Shown here: piece by piece, positions 25,093 through 28,033 of the stretch
How positions within the stretch are numbered: position 1 is the first letter of the stretch
Layout: every line of letters begins with the position of its first letter
NCBI GenBank assembly: GCA_002722095.1
Contig: PBKG01000008.1
Span: 61,051 to 89,083 of the forward strand
DNA from: Rhodospirillaceae bacterium
GTDB lineage: Bacteria > Pseudomonadota > Alphaproteobacteria > UBA8366
Direction: 5' to 3'
Length of the DNA stretch: 28,033 bases
The notes under the pieces: model-generated
The model's database searches: none
What the model was told of the DNA's origin: nothing
What the model saw: only the letters and a program-made list of their open reading frames with translations
Made by a program: the position numbers and the translations under genes

Positions 25093-26436
25093 TCAATTTT
25101 TTTGAGGGGATTCGGATTCTGCGGCGAATTGTCCGGCAAACCTCTGAAAATCGGCGCTTTCTAGCGCAACGGAAATATGGGCGTGTGTCTCGTCGTCGGA
25201 GCGTTCCAATACCTGCCCGTTTCGATAAAGCCAGGCCAGGGCGGCGCCGTCCGACAGCAATACTTTAAGCTCGTGACGATTGCGAAAACGGGCCAAAACG
25301 TCATCGAATGCGCTCGTCAGATCCTCCAGTCCCTCACCTGTGACCGCCGAGACCGCGACACATTTCTGATTGCGTCTCACGCTGTTCCGGATTGCAATCT
25401 TTTCTTCGCTGCCAAGAAGATCGATTTTATTCAGTACTTCTAGCGGGGGTTCGGCGTCGGTTTCGAGGATGTCGCTCAGTACTCGCATCACGTCGCTGCG
25501 CTGAGCGTCGGTATCGGGATGTGCTGCATCACGGACATGAACCAGTAAATCGGCTTCGGTGACCTCTTCGAGCGTTGCACGAAATGCCGCCACCAATTGT
25601 GTCGGCAGGTCGGAGATAAATCCGACCGTGTCCGACAGTACGGCCTGTCGGCCTGACTTTAATTTGATTGCACGATAGGTCGGATCGAGCGTTGCGAAAA
25701 GCTGGTTTTCTGCGGTTACATTGGCATCGGTCAAGCGATTGAACAAAGTAGACTTTCCGGCATTGGTGTATCCGACCAACGCGACGACATCGTACGGAAC
25801 ACGTTTCCGCGCACGACGATGTGTCCGCCGTGTTTGACGAATCTTTTCCAACTCCCGCTTCAGTTTCCCCATACGGTCGTCGATTAGGCGTCTATCGATT
25901 TCCAGTTGGCTCTCGCCCGGCCCTCCGAGAAACCCGAATCCGCCCCGCTGACGTTCGAGATGGGTCCAGCTACGCACCAAGCGCGAGCGCTGATAGCTCA
26001 ATGCTGCGAGTTCGACCTGAGTTCGACCTTCCCGGGTCTTCGCGCGTGCGCCAAATATCTCCAGGATCAGGCCGGTTCGGTCGATAACCTTGCAATGCCA
26101 AATTTGTTCGAGATTACGCTGTTGGACCGGCGAAAGCGCGCAGTCCAGTACCACTAGCTCAGGTTTGGCCAGCGCTTCCAATGTTGCGCCGATCCGCTCC
26201 GCTTGGCCGGTTCCGATATATTTCCCCGCATCGATCTTGTTGAGATTAAGGATTTCGGTGCCGACAACCTTGAGATCAATCGCGTTTGCCAGCCCGACCG
26301 CTTCATCTAAACGTGCGTCAGGGCTTCGGCTACCCGCTTGGCGTTTGAGCAGCGGATGCACCACATAACAACGCCCGGTAGCTGTGCCATCGGGGCCGTG
26401 AGCACGCTCGAACTGGAAGTCCGAGGCGTCGGTCAA
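25093..26436 (-). CDS. hflX: GTPase HflX
   Basis: A 447-residue ribosome-associated GTPase. The N-terminal domain shows NLNKIDAGKYIGTGQAERI and LSPVQQRNLEQIWHCKVIDR; a Gly-rich linker follows (QRGGFGFLGGPGESQLEIDR), then the G domain with G1 GYTNAGKSTLF, G3 DTVGFISDLP and G4 NKID. HflX splits stalled 70S ribosomes under heat stress in the cytoplasm. Its gene follows hfq by 6 bases on the same strand, the classical hfq-hflX pairing, and the heat-shock operon groESL lies next. Confidence 0.96.
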   Translation of the reverse strand: MTDASDFQFERAHGPDGTATGRCYVVHPLLKRQAGSRSPDARLDEAVGLANAIDLKVVGTEILNLNKIDAGKYIGTGQAERIGATLEALAKPELVVLDCALSPVQQRNLEQIWHCKVIDRTGLILEIFGARAKTREGRTQVELAALSYQRSRLVRSWTHLERQRGGFGFLGGPGESQLEIDRRLIDDRMGKLKRELEKIRQTRRTHRRARKRVPYDVVALVGYTNAGKSTLFNRLTDANVTAENQLFATLDPTYRAIKLKSGRQAVLSDTVGFISDLPTQLVAAFRATLEEVTEADLLVHVRDAAHPDTDAQRSDVMRVLSDILETDAEPPLEVLNKIDLLGSEEKIAIRNSVRRNQKCVAVSAVTGEGLEDLTSAFDDVLARFRNRHELKVLLSDGAALAWLYRNGQVLERSDDETHAHISVALESADFQRFAGQFAAESESPQKN

Positions 26437-26442
26437 ACGGGA

Positions 26443-26703
26443 TTACTCTTCAGCAGCGTCCGCATCGCCGTCATCGGCTTCGAAAAGCTGAACCGGTTGG
26501 GCCGGCATGACAGTCGAAATGGCGTGTTTGTAGACCAGCTGCGAATGTGAATCTCGCCGCAGCAAGACGCAGAAGTTGTCGAACCAGGTTATGATTCCTT
26601 GCAGTTTGACGCCGTTCACCAAGAATACGGTGACCGGCATTTTCGCTTTTCGGACCGAATTTAGGAAAACATCCTGCAGGTTCTGATTTTTATCGGCAGA
26701 CAT
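26443..26703 (-). CDS. hfq: RNA chaperone Hfq
   Basis: An 86-residue Sm-like RNA chaperone. The Sm1 motif region is [20 protein letters not shown], with [20 protein letters not shown], and the Sm2 signature is [14 protein letters not shown]. The C-terminus is a short acidic tail ([12 protein letters not shown]). The homohexamer brings small RNAs to mRNAs. An AGGGGC ribosome binding site precedes the ATG, behind an A-rich run. It is the first gene of hfq-hflX. Confidence 0.97.
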   Translation of the reverse strand: MSADKNQNLQDVFLNSVRKAKMPVTVFLVNGVKLQGIITWFDNFCVLLRRDSHSQLVYKHAISTVMPAQPVQLFEADDGDADAAEE

Positions 26704-26876
26704 TGTATCGTGCCCCTTTTTTTTCTATTCCCCATTCGATGACGGGACGGGTGCTTTATTCAACTACGTTGTACCCGATTGACCTCATGACTTCGAACAA
26801 ATCAGTACGAGCGTAGACGCCGTTCCAGATTCAACTCCCACAACGACACAGTGAATCCAGATGACGCTCGAACAGC
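26704..26876. other. Intergenic region upstream of hfq
   Basis: A 173-base gap between hfq and the HAD gene on the same strand. It holds the hfq leader with a long A-run on the minus strand. I see no tRNA, clear hairpin terminator or confident promoter in it. Confidence 0.6.
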
Positions 26877-27536
26877 TTACAACGTCTCGACCAAGCCTGC
26901 CAGTTCTTCACAGTCAGATAGGGTGATTTCGGGCAAATTTGCGCCGATTTGGTCTAGATTTGCGCTTTCGATATGAATCAACACCGGAATACACCCGCTA
27001 TTCTGCGCGGTTTCCATATCGATATCGGAATCGCCCACATACCAGATACGGGAGTCTTTCCCCAAACCATTGTTTTTACGAAATAAGTCTACAGGCGCTG
27101 CATTCGGCTTGTCGCGACTCGCGTCGCCTGCCCCGATCAATTCATGAAAAAAGCACTGCCAATCGAGATGTTGAGCTTCCTGCCGCAGGTATTTGCCGGT
27201 TTTGTTGCTGACAACCCCGAGCACCGGCACGACCTTTTGCACGCGTTCCAGCATGTCACCAGCTTGGGGCATCGGAACTAAATTTTCTATGTGTAGGCGT
27301 TCGAAGGCACTGTAGAAAATTGCCGCGGCTTCTTCCCAGCGGTCGCCGAACAGGCCGGGAAAAGAATCACGTAGGGATTGGCGTACCCGGTCTTTGGTTT
27401 CGCTAAGAGTCCACGGCTCATGGTCCATTTGAGTGAATGTTTCGACCAAAGCCGCATGAATGGTAAGCCAGCTGTCAACTAGGGTGTTGTCCCAGTCGAA
27501 CAAAATCGCGTCTGGTCGCTCGGACGCGATAGTCAT
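26877..27536 (-). CDS. HAD-superfamily phosphatase, phosphoglycolate-phosphatase-like
   Basis: A 219-residue HAD hydrolase. Motif I is FDWDNTLVDS with the nucleophile Asp14, motif II is VVSNKTGKYL, the motif III Lys is in SRDKPNAAP, and motif IV is WYVGDSDIDMETA. The alpha-helical cap between motifs I and II is of the Gph/beta-phosphoglucomutase type. It probably dephosphorylates a small metabolite; phosphoglycolate is a reasonable but unproven substrate. Its start overlaps the stop of the transaminase gene (ATGA), so the two are co-translated. Confidence 0.88.
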   Translation of the reverse strand: MTIASERPDAILFDWDNTLVDSWLTIHAALVETFTQMDHEPWTLSETKDRVRQSLRDSFPGLFGDRWEEAAAIFYSAFERLHIENLVPMPQAGDMLERVQKVVPVLGVVSNKTGKYLRQEAQHLDWQCFFHELIGAGDASRDKPNAAPVDLFRKNNGLGKDSRIWYVGDSDIDMETAQNSGCIPVLIHIESANLDQIGANLPEITLSDCEELAGLVETL

Positions 27537-28033
27537 TTCGCAGTTTGCGGTGCTCTGGAAAACTGAAGGTATTCTTTCTGCAGCATCGCGGTGACCGGCC
27601 CGACTTTGCCGTTACCGATCTTTTCTCCGTCAATCGAGGTTGCCGGGGTTATCAGTGACGTTGCGGAGGTAAAAAAGGCCTCATCCGCGACTTTAGCTTC
27701 ATCCAATGTGAAAGCTCGTTCTTCAAATTCCACCCCGGCCTTTTTGGCGAGCGAAATAATGGTGCGCCGGGTGATGCCGTTCAATATTTCATGGGTCGGC
27801 GCGCGCGTAAGTAGCTTTCCCTCCGATGTCACGATCCAGGCGTTGGATGAAGATCCTTCGGTGACGACGCCGTTCTCATCGACCATCCAGGTCTCGCCCG
27901 CACCGGCGCGGACTGCGTCTGACTTGGCGAGGCAATTCGCGATCAATTGGGTGGTTTTGATGTCGCACCGTGCCCAGCGGATATCGGGCGTGGTGATTAC
28001 GGGGACACCATTCTTAACGCTCGGTTTGGCTGC
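27533..28033 (-). CDS. D-amino-acid transaminase (PLP class IV), N-terminus cut by window edge
   Basis: The reverse strand is open from the window edge to the stop at 27533, giving the last 166 residues. It matches class IV transaminases: DIRWARCDIKTTQL holds the Lys that binds PLP (residue 26 of the visible part), and VTEGSSSNAWIV and LNGITRRTIISLA bind the cofactor phosphate and substrate. 'RCDIK' with 'EGSSSN' is the pattern of D-alanine/D-glutamate type transaminases rather than BCAT. It supplies D-amino acids for cell-wall synthesis or degrades them. It lies in an operon with the HAD gene and probably with upstream genes outside the window. Confidence 0.88.
   Translation of the reverse strand, partial: AAKPSVKNGVPVITTPDIRWARCDIKTTQLIANCLAKSDAVRAGAGETWMVDENGVVTEGSSSNAWIVTSEGKLLTRAPTHEILNGITRRTIISLAKKAGVEFEERAFTLDEAKVADEAFFTSATSLITPATSIDGEKIGNGKVGPVTAMLQKEYLQFSRAPQTAK

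Overview
The window looks like an ordinary chromosomal segment of an alphaproteobacterium, probably Rhodospirillales-like. I infer this from the mid-50s GC feel (not computed), the compact operons with ATGA and TAATG overlaps, the block mltB-rlpA-dac-tmk-holB-metG-tatD-MBL, the hfq-hflX pair, a short methionyl-tRNA synthetase without zinc knuckles, and a groESL operon with a CIRCE operator. I see no phage, transposon, CRISPR, rRNA or tRNA, and no gene-free stretch longer than 300 bases. Both window edges cut genes.

Layout. (1) 1-3840, accessory metabolism: a partial arylsulfotransferase-like gene (-), divergent from a TauE/SafE-type exporter (+), then a two-gene minus-strand operon of a CaiB/BaiF CoA-transferase and an alpha/beta hydrolase with a Cys nucleophile. 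(2) 3988-8994: a complete branched-chain-amino-acid-type ABC importer, livH-livM-livG-livF plus a substrate-binding protein, divergent from the CoA-transferase operon. (3) 9029-17456: cell-wall and housekeeping genes all on the plus strand (MltB-type transglycosylase, RlpA, D,D-carboxypeptidase, thymidylate kinase, DNA polymerase III delta', MetRS, TatD, PhnP-like MBL protein), tightly packed from tmk onward. (4) 17488-20151, minus strand: an exported MBL hydrolase, a two-subunit ThDP decarboxylase (sulfopyruvate/phosphonopyruvate type) and a small unknown protein. (5) 20348-21151: mazG on the plus strand. (6) 21170-28033, minus strand: a beta-hydroxyacid dehydrogenase, an inositol-monophosphatase-family enzyme, groEL, groES, hflX, hfq, a HAD phosphatase and a partial D-amino-acid transaminase.

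How the genes fit together. The CoA-transferase, hydrolase and importer may form a small uptake-and-catabolism locus. The ThDP decarboxylase, TauE-type exporter and arylsulfotransferase-like gene hint at organosulfur metabolism, but they are not adjacent and the link is only inference. The clearest regulation is at groESL: a sigma70-like promoter with a 17-base spacer, a CIRCE inverted repeat just downstream, and a strong terminator after groEL. Two further palindromes sit in promoter-like positions, upstream of the exported MBL hydrolase and of the small unknown gene. I did not find a convincing undescribed system; the findings are modest leads.
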